Of a stretch of 45,447 bases of DNA, positions 32,376 to 41,000 are shown in pieces. Each line of letters opens with the position of its first letter. Within the stretch, counting starts at the first letter, position 1. The notes under the pieces are model-generated. The model saw nothing but the letters and a program-made list of their open reading frames with translations. It did no database searches and was not told where the DNA came from. Both the position numbers and the translations under genes were made by a program. The DNA is from Bifidobacterium saguini DSM 23967. Lineage in GTDB: Bacteria; Actinomycetota; Actinomycetes; Actinomycetales; Bifidobacteriaceae. The DNA is taken from NCBI RefSeq assembly GCF_000741715.1, contig NZ_JGZN01000010.1, positions 1 to 45,447 on the forward strand. Direction: 5' to 3'.

Positions 32376-33683
32376 ATGGACAGCGATACGCTGACACATG
32401 AGAATTTCGATTTCAGGGGATTCGACGTGCCTGAGTTGAAGGCGGTGACGTTGGCCGCCTCCGGTCCAAACACGGATGATTCAGCACCCGGCATCACGCT
32501 TGAACATAGCGACAAAGCCGGGAAAAAATCTGGTGGCAAGGCCGGCAGAGCGAAGAAAGGCAAGAACGTGTCAAAGGAAACAGGTAAGAGCAAGAAGAAT
32601 CGCGTTGGACTGTTTACACCAATGGGTTTGCGCGATGTAACCGTGCGCAACCGTATTTGGCTGCCGCCAATGTGCACGTATTCCGCATTCGCCCGTGACG
32701 GCAAACCTACGCCATTTCATTATCAGCACTACGTATCTCGTGCTTTCGGTGGTTTTGGCTTGATTATTGCCGAAGCGACCGCAGTAGCTCCGGAAGGCCG
32801 TATTTCCCCCTGCGATGTGGGTCTGTGGGAGGATGGCCAGATTGATGCTTGGCGTTGGATTGTGGACGGTATTCGCAATGCGGGTGCAGTGCCTGCGATT
32901 CAGCTCAATCACGCTGGTCGCAAGGCATCCACCGGTTGCTTCGCTGTAGGGTATGAAGGCCAAAGCGTGCCCGAAGAAGCCGGTGGATGGCCCACCGTGG
33001 CTCCCTCCGCCATCGCTTTTGGTGGGCTGAACAAGCCGCGCGAATTGTCCGTGGACGAGATCCACGGCATCGTTGGAGCATTTGCTGCAGCTGCCGGTCG
33101 TGCAGTATCCGCTGGATTCCAAGCCATCGAAATTCATGCCGCTCACGGTTACCTGATTTCCGAGTTCCTGGATCCGCTGAGCAATGAACGTACGGATGAA
33201 TATGGTGGCGACTTGCAAGGCCGCGCTCGCTTCCTGCTGGAGGTAGTGGATGCTGTGCGCGCCACCATTCCGGAAAGCATGCCTCTGTTGGTGCGTATTT
33301 CCGCTACCGATTGGGCTGCAGGCGGCTGGGATCTTGACCAGACCATCGTGGTTTCCAAGTTGCTCAAGGAACACGGCGTTGACCTGGTTGATGTTTCTAC
33401 TGGTGGCATTATGGCAGGCGTATCCATTCCGGTTAAGCCGAACTATCAGGTGCCGTTTGCCGAACAGGTGCGTGTGAAAGCTGAAATTCCAACCACCGCC
33501 GTGGGTCTGATTACCAAGCCAAAGCAGGCTGACAAGATTGTGGCTCGCGGTGAGGCGGATGCCGTGGAAATCGGCCGCGCTGCATTGCGCGATCCGTATT
33601 GGCCGCTTCGTGCCGCCAATAAGCTTGGTATCCCGGCTACCGAGGCACCATATCAGCCGCAGTACATTCGCGGTGCATACTGA
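32376..33683 (+). CDS. NADH:flavin oxidoreductase / Old Yellow Enzyme (YqjM class)
   Basis: A 435-residue FMN enzyme that would reduce activated C=C bonds. The TIM-barrel starts near GLFTPMGLRDVTVRNRIWLPPM. IQLNHAGRKA holds the substrate-binding histidine, EIHAAHGYLISEFLDPLSN and RTDEYGG are family signatures, and the end QYIRGAY matches the arginine finger of YqjM-type enzymes. The first about 75 residues are not part of the barrel and include a lysine- and glycine-rich stretch (DKAGKKSGGKAGRAKKGK) of unknown purpose. ATG 32376 has GGAGGGG five bases upstream; GTG 32310 is in frame but too near the -10. Confidence 0.9.
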   Translation: MDSDTLTHENFDFRGFDVPELKAVTLAASGPNTDDSAPGITLEHSDKAGKKSGGKAGRAKKGKNVSKETGKSKKNRVGLFTPMGLRDVTVRNRIWLPPMCTYSAFARDGKPTPFHYQHYVSRAFGGFGLIIAEATAVAPEGRISPCDVGLWEDGQIDAWRWIVDGIRNAGAVPAIQLNHAGRKASTGCFAVGYEGQSVPEEAGGWPTVAPSAIAFGGLNKPRELSVDEIHGIVGAFAAAAGRAVSAGFQAIEIHAAHGYLISEFLDPLSNERTDEYGGDLQGRARFLLEVVDAVRATIPESMPLLVRISATDWAAGGWDLDQTIVVSKLLKEHGVDLVDVSTGGIMAGVSIPVKPNYQVPFAEQVRVKAEIPTTAVGLITKPKQADKIVARGEADAVEIGRAALRDPYWPLRAANKLGIPATEAPYQPQYIRGAY

Positions 33684-33752
33684 TTGAGCTGCTGGTAGCG
33701 ATGGGCTGGCCAGTCTGTCGGTAAATTTGCTGGCATTTGTCTATTGATATGC

Positions 33753-33797
33753 GATGGGGGGGTGTTCCACTATTCAATAGTGGAACACCCCCCCATC
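33753..33797. terminator. bidirectional terminator with G7/C7 arms
   Basis: Perfect 22-bp inverted repeat (33753-33774 / 33776-33797) between the convergent OYE gene and pyrD, with TTTTTT shortly after on the + strand. Each arm carries seven G or seven C and the sequence GTGTTCC, shared with the terminator at 40510. Confidence 0.85.
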
Positions 33798-33875
33798 ATG
33801 TTTTTTATGCTTTGCTGTGCTGCATTTCGCAGAGTAATAGGTGCGGCTTGTTATCGCGCTTGATTATTGCCCAAG

Positions 33876-35027
33876 CTACTGCACATCCACGCCGACAGCA
33901 TCGCTGATGTGATCGAAACCATCGCGACGCAACAGGTCGGCAAGGCCGCGCTTGAGCACGGTAATCTGCTGTGGGCCGCGGTACATCAGCGAGCTGATGA
34001 ACATGATGAGGCTTGCGCCGGAGCGAATACGCTCATAAGCCTGTTCGGGGGTGAAGATGCCACCGATGCCTGCAAGAGCGAATCGGTCACCATACTCCTG
34101 ATATACCTTGCGCAGCAGCGCGTTGCTTGCAGTGGTGCAAGGGCCGCCGGAAAGTCCACCTTCCCAGTCGCGCGGAATCTCAAGGCCGGTGCGATCTTTC
34201 TGCAGATTGGCAAGGGAAAGACCCTGCACATTGTGCTCAGCCAACACATCAAGCAGTTCCTTGTACTGCGGCCACGGCTTGTTCAGCGGCATCTTGACCA
34301 ACGTGGGCTGCGGGCGGTCGATTTTGTCCAGCGCGGTGAACAAACGGTCGAGAGCTTCGGGGGAGGAGGTGAACGGCTCGCCTACATGGGTGTTCGGGCA
34401 GGAGACGTTCACTTCAATCATGGCGGTGCGGCCTGCTGCTCGGCGCATGGAGATGCAGTAATCTTCAATGCCCTCGTCCAAATCGCCGCACAATGCATCA
34501 TTGGTGCGGGCAATGGATACGGAGATTTGCATCTGGCGGGCTTGCGTCCATGCTTTTTCAGCACGTTCGATGACTTTGTCCGAGCCGATGTTGGCGAGGC
34601 CGACGTGCACCATCATCGAATCATATTCAGGCAGACGGTGGAACCACGGCTTCGGATTGCCGGGGCAGGGGCGAGCGGTGGTGGAACCCACGGTTTCAAA
34701 ACCGAAGCCGGCATTGTCGAGCACTACCGGCATGTCGCAGTTCTTATCGAGTCCTGCGGAGAGGCCGAACGGATTGGAGAAGTCGACGCCCATCACATTG
34801 GTTTCCAGAATGGGATCGGTGTAATCGAGCATGGTGCGTTCGGCAAACAACAGCGGTGGGATATGACGAACCATGTGGCAGAATTCGATCATCTGATCAT
34901 GAGCCTCATCCGGGCGGTGGTTGAACACGAAGTTCGGTTTGATGATGTGCTTGTATCCAAAGGTGAACAGGTCGGTGGTCGCCTTGTTGACGGCGTCATG
35001 CCAGAAGCTATCGCAAACATAAGTCAT
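33876..35027 (-). CDS. pyrD: dihydroorotate dehydrogenase, class 2 architecture
   Basis: A 383-residue flavoenzyme that oxidises dihydroorotate to orotate in pyrimidine synthesis. The N-terminal helical segment (GYKHIIKPNFVFNHRPDEAHDQM) is the membrane-associating extension of the quinone-linked class 2. FMN and substrate motifs follow: NPFGLSAGLDKN, GSTTARPCPGNPKP, NVSCPNTH, GGLSGGP and GIGGIFTPEQA. In class 2 enzymes the catalytic base is serine; the matching position here is cysteine (C210 in VSCPNT) as in class 1. The frame extends to 35246, but ATG 35027 has GACAAT (35035-35040, - strand) seven bases upstream and begins the family N-terminus. Confidence 0.92.
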   Translation of the reverse strand: MTYVCDSFWHDAVNKATTDLFTFGYKHIIKPNFVFNHRPDEAHDQMIEFCHMVRHIPPLLFAERTMLDYTDPILETNVMGVDFSNPFGLSAGLDKNCDMPVVLDNAGFGFETVGSTTARPCPGNPKPWFHRLPEYDSMMVHVGLANIGSDKVIERAEKAWTQARQMQISVSIARTNDALCGDLDEGIEDYCISMRRAAGRTAMIEVNVSCPNTHVGEPFTSSPEALDRLFTALDKIDRPQPTLVKMPLNKPWPQYKELLDVLAEHNVQGLSLANLQKDRTGLEIPRDWEGGLSGGPCTTASNALLRKVYQEYGDRFALAGIGGIFTPEQAYERIRSGASLIMFISSLMYRGPQQITVLKRGLADLLRRDGFDHISDAVGVDVQ

Positions 35028-35118
35028 GATGCCTATTGTCTCACTGATGAATGGCTGATGGCTACCGTTTGCGATGAGGTTTTCCTGTGACTTCGAGTGC
35101 AGCGACGATGTGCGTTTG

Positions 35119-35303
35119 TGTTTCACAGCATGTTTCACAAGGGGCTGCATTGTTTGGGTGATATGAATGTTCGATTTTGCGCGTTTGAGAGTCTCTTTTT
35201 GAAGAAAAATGCCCATATTTAGCGTTTCGCACGTAAGCGAACGCAAACATTGGCCGAAAAACGCTCAACACGGTTTTGTTTGTGAGCTTTTGTGTGCGAT
35301 AAT
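35119..35303. promoter_or_regulatory. pyrD / gal regulator divergent region
   Basis: The 282-bp gap between divergent pyrD and the DeoR-type gene holds no gene. It contains a direct repeat TGTTTCACA (35119-35127, 35131-35139) and an imperfect inverted repeat GCGTTTCGC / GCGAACGC (about 35222-35243), possible operators. It also has a promoter for the + strand gene: TTGTTT (35276-35281), 16 bases, GATAAT (35298-35303), six bases before ATG 35310. Confidence 0.5.
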
Positions 35304-35309
35304 GTTCGT

Positions 35310-36113
35310 ATGATTTCGTCACAACGTCAGCACCTCATCTTGAGCAGGTTGCGCACCCGTGGTGCAGTGCGCATTACCGCGCTATCTAAGGAGCTGGGAG
35401 TTTCGGCGATGACTATCCGCCGTGACATTGCCGAGCTGGCCGATAAGGGTTTGCTCAAGCGTGTTCACGGTGGTGCCGTAACGACCAGTACTTTGTTGAG
35501 CGAGCCCCTGTTCTCTGTGAAGTCTCAGATGGACATTGGCTTAAAGGATGCCATTGCCCAAGAGGCGGTGAAATACGTGGCGCCTGGAGATGTGATCGCC
35601 ATCGGCGGCGGTACTACGGCCTACGTATTCGCTCAGCATCTGCTGGAATCGCAGCAGTCCAGCGGTATCACCATTCTTACCAATTCGATTCCTGTGGCCG
35701 AATTGGTGCAAGCGCTTGAATCCAAGGATGTGGAAGTGATTGTCACCGGTGGTGTCATCACTCGTTCGAATTCCCTGGTTGGGCCGATTGCCGACAAAGT
35801 CGTCGCATCGCTGCGCGTGAACACCGTATTCCTCGGCACCCATTCGGTGTCGATTCCCCGAGGCTTCCTCATGCCGAACTCGCTGGAAGCCGCAACTGAT
35901 ATGGCAATGATGGACATTGCCGATCGAACCATAGTTTTGACCGATCACACCAAGTGGAGCTGCACGTCGCTGTCCCTGTTCGCGCGCTTCGACCAAGTGG
36001 ATACGGTCATCACCGACGACGGTCTCGACCCCGACTCCGCCGCCAAAACGAAGGATTTGGTTAAGGAACTCGTGCTGGCACACCAGAGCGAGACCAATGA
36101 GGAAAGTGAGTGA
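35310..36113 (+). CDS. DeoR-family transcriptional regulator of the gal operon
   Basis: A 267-residue sugar-responsive repressor. The N-terminal winged helix-turn-helix is canonical for DeoR (RQHLILSRLRTRGAVRITAL, then SAMTIRRDIAELADKG). The C-terminal sensor domain has the sugar-phosphate binding features IGGGTTAYVFA, VTGGVI and FLGTHSVS. It is the first gene ahead of galT and galK, so it probably controls them and itself. Start ATG 35310 is leaderless behind GATAAT; the next gene begins two bases after its stop. Confidence 0.88.
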   Translation: MISSQRQHLILSRLRTRGAVRITALSKELGVSAMTIRRDIAELADKGLLKRVHGGAVTTSTLLSEPLFSVKSQMDIGLKDAIAQEAVKYVAPGDVIAIGGGTTAYVFAQHLLESQQSSGITILTNSIPVAELVQALESKDVEVIVTGGVITRSNSLVGPIADKVVASLRVNTVFLGTHSVSIPRGFLMPNSLEAATDMAMMDIADRTIVLTDHTKWSCTSLSLFARFDQVDTVITDDGLDPDSAAKTKDLVKELVLAHQSETNEESE

Positions 36114-36115
36114 AG

Positions 36116-37366
36116 ATGGCAGAGTTTGCCAACTACGAACCGGGTGAATACGCGAAGGAGCACATCCGCATCACGCCGACCAAGCTGGCCGATGGACGCG
36201 ACTTCTTCTATCTGGATGATGATCCGGCTTATGTGTCTGGCGAAAAGACCCGTGAGCTGAAGGATCCGCGTCCGCTGGACTATCGTTTTGCCCCGCATCT
36301 GGATGCAGACGGCAATGAGGTGCCTTACGCTGCTCCGCAGATGCGTCGCGATCCGCTGACCGGTGACTGGATTCCGATGGCCACCGCCCGTATGAACCGC
36401 CCGATTACCGCAGGCCCCGGTGCCACTGCCAAAGGCAACCCGCTGGCTGCCCGCAAGCCCGGCGACCCCTATCAGGATGGCGAAGTTCCGGATACCGATT
36501 ACAACGTGGTGGTGTTTGAGAACCGCTTCCCGTCTATGGTGCGCGTGCCCGGTGAGGATGATTCCGTAAAGTTCGTGGATGGCAACCCGCTGTGGGAGCA
36601 GAAGCCGGCCGCTGGCCGCTGCGAAGTCATCTGCTTCGATCCGAACGAAGACGGTCTGCCGGCTGACCTGCCGGTTTCCCGCTTGCGTACGGTTGTTGAA
36701 GCTTGGGCTTTCCGCACCGCTGAAATCTCCAAGATGGAAGGCATCGAGCAGATCTTCCCGTTCGAGAACCACGGTGCTGAGATTGGTGTTTCCCTAGCTC
36801 ACCCGCACGGTCAGGTCTACTGCTACCCGTTCATTGCCCCGAAGATGGAGAAGGAACTCAAGCACACCGAGGCCTACCATGAGAAGACCGGTGGTAACCT
36901 GCTGAAGGACATCATGAACGCCGAGCTTGAAGCTGGTGAACGCATCGTAATGCGCAACCACAGCTGGGTGGCCTACGTGCCGGCCGCGGCCCGCTGGCCT
37001 CTCGAGGTGCACGTTGCCCCGGTGCGCGACGTACTGACCCTCGACCAACTCAACGACCAGGAACGTTGGGATCTCGCATCCATGTACTCTCACCTGCTCA
37101 AGCGTGGCAACGCATTCTTCGACAAGGGTGATGGCAAGGGCATGGATCTGCCGTACATCTCCGCATGGCATCAGGCTCCGATTCACGATCCACGCCGTGA
37201 GAACTACCGTCTGAACCTGCAGTTCTTCTCCTTCCGCCGTGCCGCCAACAAGATCAAGTATCTGGCAGGTTCGGAATCCGGCATGGCTGCATGGATTTCC
37301 GACACCACTCCGGAACTCATCGCGAAGCGCTTCCATGAGCTCGGCGACGTGGACATCTCCGACTGA
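36116..37366 (+). CDS. galT: galactose-1-phosphate uridylyltransferase
   Basis: A 416-residue Leloir enzyme that exchanges UMP between UDP-glucose and galactose-1-phosphate. Evidence is the histidine-triad motif LAHPHGQVYCYPF (HPH nucleophile), ENHGAEIG just before it, and the early MRRDPLTGDWIPMATARMNRP, which fits the GalT N-terminal pattern. Length fits actinobacterial GalT. ATG 36116 lies nine bases behind AGGAAAG; GTG 36110 would overlap the regulator stop. It is co-transcribed with the DeoR-type gene and galK. Confidence 0.94.
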   Translation: MAEFANYEPGEYAKEHIRITPTKLADGRDFFYLDDDPAYVSGEKTRELKDPRPLDYRFAPHLDADGNEVPYAAPQMRRDPLTGDWIPMATARMNRPITAGPGATAKGNPLAARKPGDPYQDGEVPDTDYNVVVFENRFPSMVRVPGEDDSVKFVDGNPLWEQKPAAGRCEVICFDPNEDGLPADLPVSRLRTVVEAWAFRTAEISKMEGIEQIFPFENHGAEIGVSLAHPHGQVYCYPFIAPKMEKELKHTEAYHEKTGGNLLKDIMNAELEAGERIVMRNHSWVAYVPAAARWPLEVHVAPVRDVLTLDQLNDQERWDLASMYSHLLKRGNAFFDKGDGKGMDLPYISAWHQAPIHDPRRENYRLNLQFFSFRRAANKIKYLAGSESGMAAWISDTTPELIAKRFHELGDVDISD

Positions 37367-37383
37367 AAGAAAGAAAAACACCA

Positions 37384-38633
37384 ATGACCGCTGTTGAATT
37401 CATTGAACCGATCTCTCATGAGGACGGTGTAGCTCAGGCCAAGGCCCTGTTCTCTAAGACGTACGGCGTTGAGCCGGAAGGCGTTTGGGCCGCTCCGGGC
37501 CGCGTGAACCTGATTGGCGAGCACACCGATTACAATGCCGGCCTGTGCCTGCCGATTGCACTGCCGCATCGCACGTTCATTGCCTTGTCTCCGCGCGAAG
37601 ACACCAAGGTGCGCGTGGTTTCCGATGTAGCTCCGGACAAGGTGGCCGAAGCCGACCTTGATGGTCTCGAGGCTCGTGGCGTGGACGGCTGGTCCGCCTA
37701 CCCGACTGGTGTGGCCTGGGCGCTGCGCGAAGCAGGTTTCAGCAAGGTGCAGGGCTTTGACGCCGCCTTTGTCTCTTGCGTACCGCTGGGTTCCGGCCTG
37801 AGCTCCTCCGCTGCCATGACCTGCTCCACTGCACTGGCGCTGGATGACGTGTATGGGCTCGGCTACGGCGATTCCGACGCTGGCCGCGTGACCCTGATTA
37901 ACGCTGCAATCAAGTCCGAGAACGAAATGGCCGGTGCCTCCACCGGTGGTCTCGACCAGAATGCTTCCATGCGTTGCACTGCCGGCCATGCACTGCTGCT
38001 CGACTGCCGTCCTGAATTGACCCCGCTGGAGAACGTCTCCCAGCAGGAATTCGACCTCGACAAGTACGGCCTCGAACTGCTCGTGGTGGACACTCAGGCT
38101 CCTCATCAGCTCAACGATGGTCAGTACGCCCAGCGTCGCGCCACCTGCGAGGAGGCCGCCAGGATCCTCGGTGTGGCTAATCTGCGCGTTGCCGCCGATG
38201 GTATTGCCAAGCTGATGACCCGTTCCAGGCTCTTAAGGAAACACTGGACGCTCTGCCGGACGAGACCATGAAGAAGCGCGTGCGCCATGTGGTCACCGAA
38301 ATCGAACGCGTGCGTTCCTTCGTGCATGCCTTCGCCAAGGGTGATATCGAGGCTGCAGGCCGCCTGTTCAACGCTTCCCATGATTCGCTGGCCGCCGATT
38401 ACGAGGTCACCGTGCCTGAGCTTGATGTTGCCGTGGATGTGGCTCGCCACAATGGCGCTTACGGCGCTCGTATGACTGGCGGCGGCTTCGGTGGTTCCAT
38501 CATTGCCCTGGTAGACAAGGGCCGTAGCCAGGAAGTCGCTCAAGCCATCGCCGACGAATTCGAAAAGCAAGGCTTCCATGCGCCACGCGCCCTTGCTGCT
38601 GTGGCTGCGCCGAGCGCTAGCCGCGAAGCCTGA
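37384..38633 (+). pseudogene. galK: galactokinase, frameshifted by one missing base
   Basis: Galactokinase phosphorylates galactose at C1 for GalT. Frame one (37384-38271) has the signature GRVNLIGEHTDYNAG and the GHMP ATP site PLGSGLSSSAA, but after IAK at about 38210 it turns into unrelated sequence and stops. The missing part continues in another frame from about 38212 to 38633, with MTGGGFGGS and a normal end. Adding one base (AAGGCTG instead of AAGCTG, about 38208-38213) restores an uninterrupted 416-residue protein. As written, the product lacks about 140 residues including the third GHMP motif and would be inactive. It is either a true recent mutation or a sequencing error; the downstream frame shows no other decay. 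The operon terminator follows. Confidence 0.9.
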
Positions 38634-38705
38634 TTCGCCCCGCGACACGCGCGGCCGTACTTACGAAAAATTGAAAATCGTATTACGGTGACGTTTTGTT
38701 TGAAT

Positions 38706-38755
38706 AATCGCATGCCATCTGGTGTATTACTTGCCGGATGGCATGCGATTTTTTG
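38706..38755 (+). terminator. intrinsic terminator of the gal operon
   Basis: Perfect 14-bp stem (38706-38719 / 38737-38750) with a 17-base loop, followed by TTTTTG. Confidence 0.88.
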
Positions 38756-38818
38756 TTGCCGAATGTGGCCCGGACGTTAGGGGCTTTCGGCGCTCGCCAA
38801 TGAAGTCGCATACCGTGA

Positions 38819-38839
38819 GCTCGCGTGATCATCGCGAGC
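38819..38839. promoter_or_regulatory. palindrome upstream of the MFS exporter, candidate operator
   Basis: GCTCGCG (38819-38825) and CGCGAGC (38833-38839) around TGATCAT. It lies about 77 bases before the exporter start. The size suits a TetR- or MarR-type repressor, but no regulator gene is adjacent. Confidence 0.45.
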
Positions 38840-38915
38840 GGTAACGGTGGGCGGCAGCATGCGTGACGCGCGCTGCGCAGCGGCAACGAGGATAGTAAGA
38901 CAGAAGAGGATTCCG

Positions 38916-40430
38916 TTGTCCGAAAAACAGACAACCGCAAACAAGACAGCCATTCGTAATACCCAACTCAACGATTCCGCATTCGTTCCGGGCAAGCCGC
39001 AGCATTTCGATCACCCGCATAAAGTCATGCTTGGCCTGTACATCAGCGTATTTTTGGGCATGCTTTCGGAAACATCCATGAACATCACCCTGCCTGACTT
39101 GATGAATGATTTCGGCATTTCATCCGGTACTGCACAGTGGATGGTCGTCGGCTATATGCTGGCCATTGGCGTGGTGTTGCCGTGCGTGGGCTTCATGCTC
39201 AAGTGGATTAAGGCCAAGACGCTGGTGCTGTTCTCCCTGGCTTGCTTCTTGATTGGTGCCGTGATTTGCACTATTGCCCCAAGTTTCCCTGTGTTGTTGG
39301 CGGGCCGTATCATGCAGGGCGTTAGCACCGGCATCGTGTTGCCCACCATGTACGCAGCTATCATGCGTGTCTTCCCGCTGCACAAGATCGGTGCAGCCAA
39401 CGGTGTGGCAGGCCTCGTCATCATGTTTGCTCCTGTTATCGGACCGACCATTGCAGGCGCACTTATCGGAGCATTCTCCTGGCGTGCGATTTTCGCGCTG
39501 TTCGCTTTCGTTGCAGTCGCGGCCATCGTGTGCACGGCGTTGTTCTTCGTTACACCTATCGAACGCACTCGTCCGAATGTTGACGTGTTGTCTATTATTG
39601 CCTCGGCTATCGGCTTTGGCTGCCTTGTCGCCGGCGTGAGCCTGATCAGCGACATGGGCTTTAGTCCGATGGTTGTTGGCCTGCTCGTTGTCGGCCTGTT
39701 GGTATTGGCGTTTTACGCTTACCGTCAGCTGCACATTGCCGCCCCGCTGTTGGATTTGCGCGCCCTCGGCGTCGCAGCGTTCCGTACGCCGGCCATTATG
39801 ATTAGCTGCTCCTTCTCCTGCACTCTGGCGTTCATGTATCTGGTGCCGCAGGAACTGCAGCGCGGCATGGGCCTGAGTTCTACTGTTGCCGGTCTGCTCA
39901 TGCTGCCGGGCGGTGTGATTAATGCACTGTGCACGCTTGCCGCAGGGCGCATGTTCGATCGTTACGGTGCGAAGAAGCTGGTCTGGATTGGCTCTGTGCT
40001 GACCGTGATCGGCGGCGCACTGTTCTTCGCCATTGGTGTTTCGACGCCAGTTGCTCTGTTCCTTGCTGCGCACATCATCGTGATGGTTGGCATTCCGTTT
40101 ATTCAGCAGTCTTCGCAGTCCGCGGCATTGAAGTCGCTGCCCGGCCGCATGGCTGCTGACGGCAGCACGATTATGAACACCATGCAGCAGGTGTGTGGCG
40201 CCATCGCCACCGCTGTGGCCACTTGCCTGCTCGGTCTTGGCCAAACGAATTATGCGGCAGTTGGCGGCACGAACCCTGCACAAGGCTTTGTGGACGGTTC
40301 CCGCTACGGATACCTGTTCGGCATGGCGCTGGTCGTAGTGGTATTGGCCTTCTCCTTCCTGCTCAAGGAAAACAAGGAAGAGCCTCAGCTCGTGCCGGTG
40401 CATGTGGATATCGAAAAACTGGCTGCCTGA
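38916..40430 (+). CDS. MFS drug exporter (DHA2, 14-span type)
   Basis: A 504-residue proton-driven exporter of the EmrB/QacA type. It has about 14 hydrophobic spans. The first loops show LGMLSETSMNITLPDLM with the DHA2 motif pattern and QWMVVGYMLAIGVVLP, and GVSTGIVLPTMYAAIMRVFP and NGVAGLVIMFAPVIGPTIAGALIG match motif C (G-x8-G-x3-G-P-x2-G-G). Substrate unknown. TTG 38916, five bases behind AGAGGA, is preferred to the GTG at 38847, because the intervening residues do not look like a family N-terminus. A palindrome lies upstream and a strong terminator downstream. Confidence 0.88.
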   Translation: MSEKQTTANKTAIRNTQLNDSAFVPGKPQHFDHPHKVMLGLYISVFLGMLSETSMNITLPDLMNDFGISSGTAQWMVVGYMLAIGVVLPCVGFMLKWIKAKTLVLFSLACFLIGAVICTIAPSFPVLLAGRIMQGVSTGIVLPTMYAAIMRVFPLHKIGAANGVAGLVIMFAPVIGPTIAGALIGAFSWRAIFALFAFVAVAAIVCTALFFVTPIERTRPNVDVLSIIASAIGFGCLVAGVSLISDMGFSPMVVGLLVVGLLVLAFYAYRQLHIAAPLLDLRALGVAAFRTPAIMISCSFSCTLAFMYLVPQELQRGMGLSSTVAGLLMLPGGVINALCTLAAGRMFDRYGAKKLVWIGSVLTVIGGALFFAIGVSTPVALFLAAHIIVMVGIPFIQQSSQSAALKSLPGRMAADGSTIMNTMQQVCGAIATAVATCLLGLGQTNYAAVGGTNPAQGFVDGSRYGYLFGMALVVVVLAFSFLLKENKEEPQLVPVHVDIEKLAA

Positions 40431-40509
40431 GCTGAATACTAATCTGCACTGATCTGTGCGAGAGCCCTGCATGGCGAATGTCGTGCCAGTGAGATGAATT
40501 ATCAGGCGT

Positions 40510-40547
40510 AACGGGTGTTCCTCTATACTGGGGAACACCCGTTTTCC
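40510..40547 (+). terminator. intrinsic terminator of the MFS gene
   Basis: 12-bp perfect stem AACGGGTGTTCC / GGAACACCCGTT with a 10-base loop, followed by TTCC; the stem ends in a T run (GTTTTCC). Shares GGTGTTCC with the terminator at 33753. Confidence 0.82.
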
Positions 40548-40604
40548 ATATGTTCGAATATGTTCGCAAGTTCATTTCCGATCGGTTTTCAATCAGGGAG
40601 CGCC

Positions 40605-40877
40605 ATGAACAAGGCCATTATCACCGTCGTAGGCCAGGATACTGTCGGCATCATCGCACGAGTCTGCACCTACCTTTCCAACCACAACGTCAACGTACTC
40701 GATATTTCGCAGACCATCATCGACGGCTTCTTCAACATGATGATGATTGTGGATTATTCCAAAGCAGACAAGGAATTCAGCGCAATGGTCGGCAATCTTG
40801 AGGATCTTGGCGACGACATTGGCGTGCGCATCCGCTGCCAGCGTGAGGAAATCTTCACCAAGATGCATCGCATCTGA
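40605..40877 (+). CDS. ACT-domain protein (UPF0237)
   Basis: A 90-residue single ACT domain: MNKAIITVVGQDTVGIIARV, then a ligand loop with NHNVNVLDISQTI and FFNMMMIVD. Such proteins usually bind a small ligand such as an amino acid. In many Firmicutes and actinobacteria it lies next to the DUF711 gene as here. AGGGAG lies four bases before ATG 40605. Ligand and function are not known. Confidence 0.88.
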   Translation: MNKAIITVVGQDTVGIIARVCTYLSNHNVNVLDISQTIIDGFFNMMMIVDYSKADKEFSAMVGNLEDLGDDIGVRIRCQREEIFTKMHRI

Positions 40878-40913
40878 GGTTACCCGCTCGGCAGGCAACC
40901 TCACGCGAGGAAG

Positions 40914-40936
40914 TGGAAAGTCCAGTGGACTTTCCA
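40914..40936 (+). promoter_or_regulatory. hairpin between the ACT and DUF711 genes
   Basis: Perfect 10-bp stem TGGAAAGTCC / GGACTTTCCA, loop AGT, without a U tract, in the 123-bp gap between two linked genes. A weaker stem GAGGTT/AACCTC precedes it (40876-40902 region). Perhaps an mRNA stability or processing element. Confidence 0.4.
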
Positions 40937-41000
40937 ATGACGGAGCCAGCCTTATTGCATACTGAGGCGACTACGACATGAGCTTATGTAAGGAAACACC

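Noticed and set aside
33867..35090. 407-residue open frame on the + strand
   Set aside because: Opposite pyrD, which has the complete family motifs.
38268..38633. Separate 121-residue gene
   Set aside because: Its sequence is the C-terminal part of galactokinase, continuing exactly where the first frame breaks.
39120..40538. 472-residue open frame on the - strand
   Set aside because: Opposite the MFS exporter; very polar H/Q/N-rich composition without domains, a shadow of hydrophobic codons.
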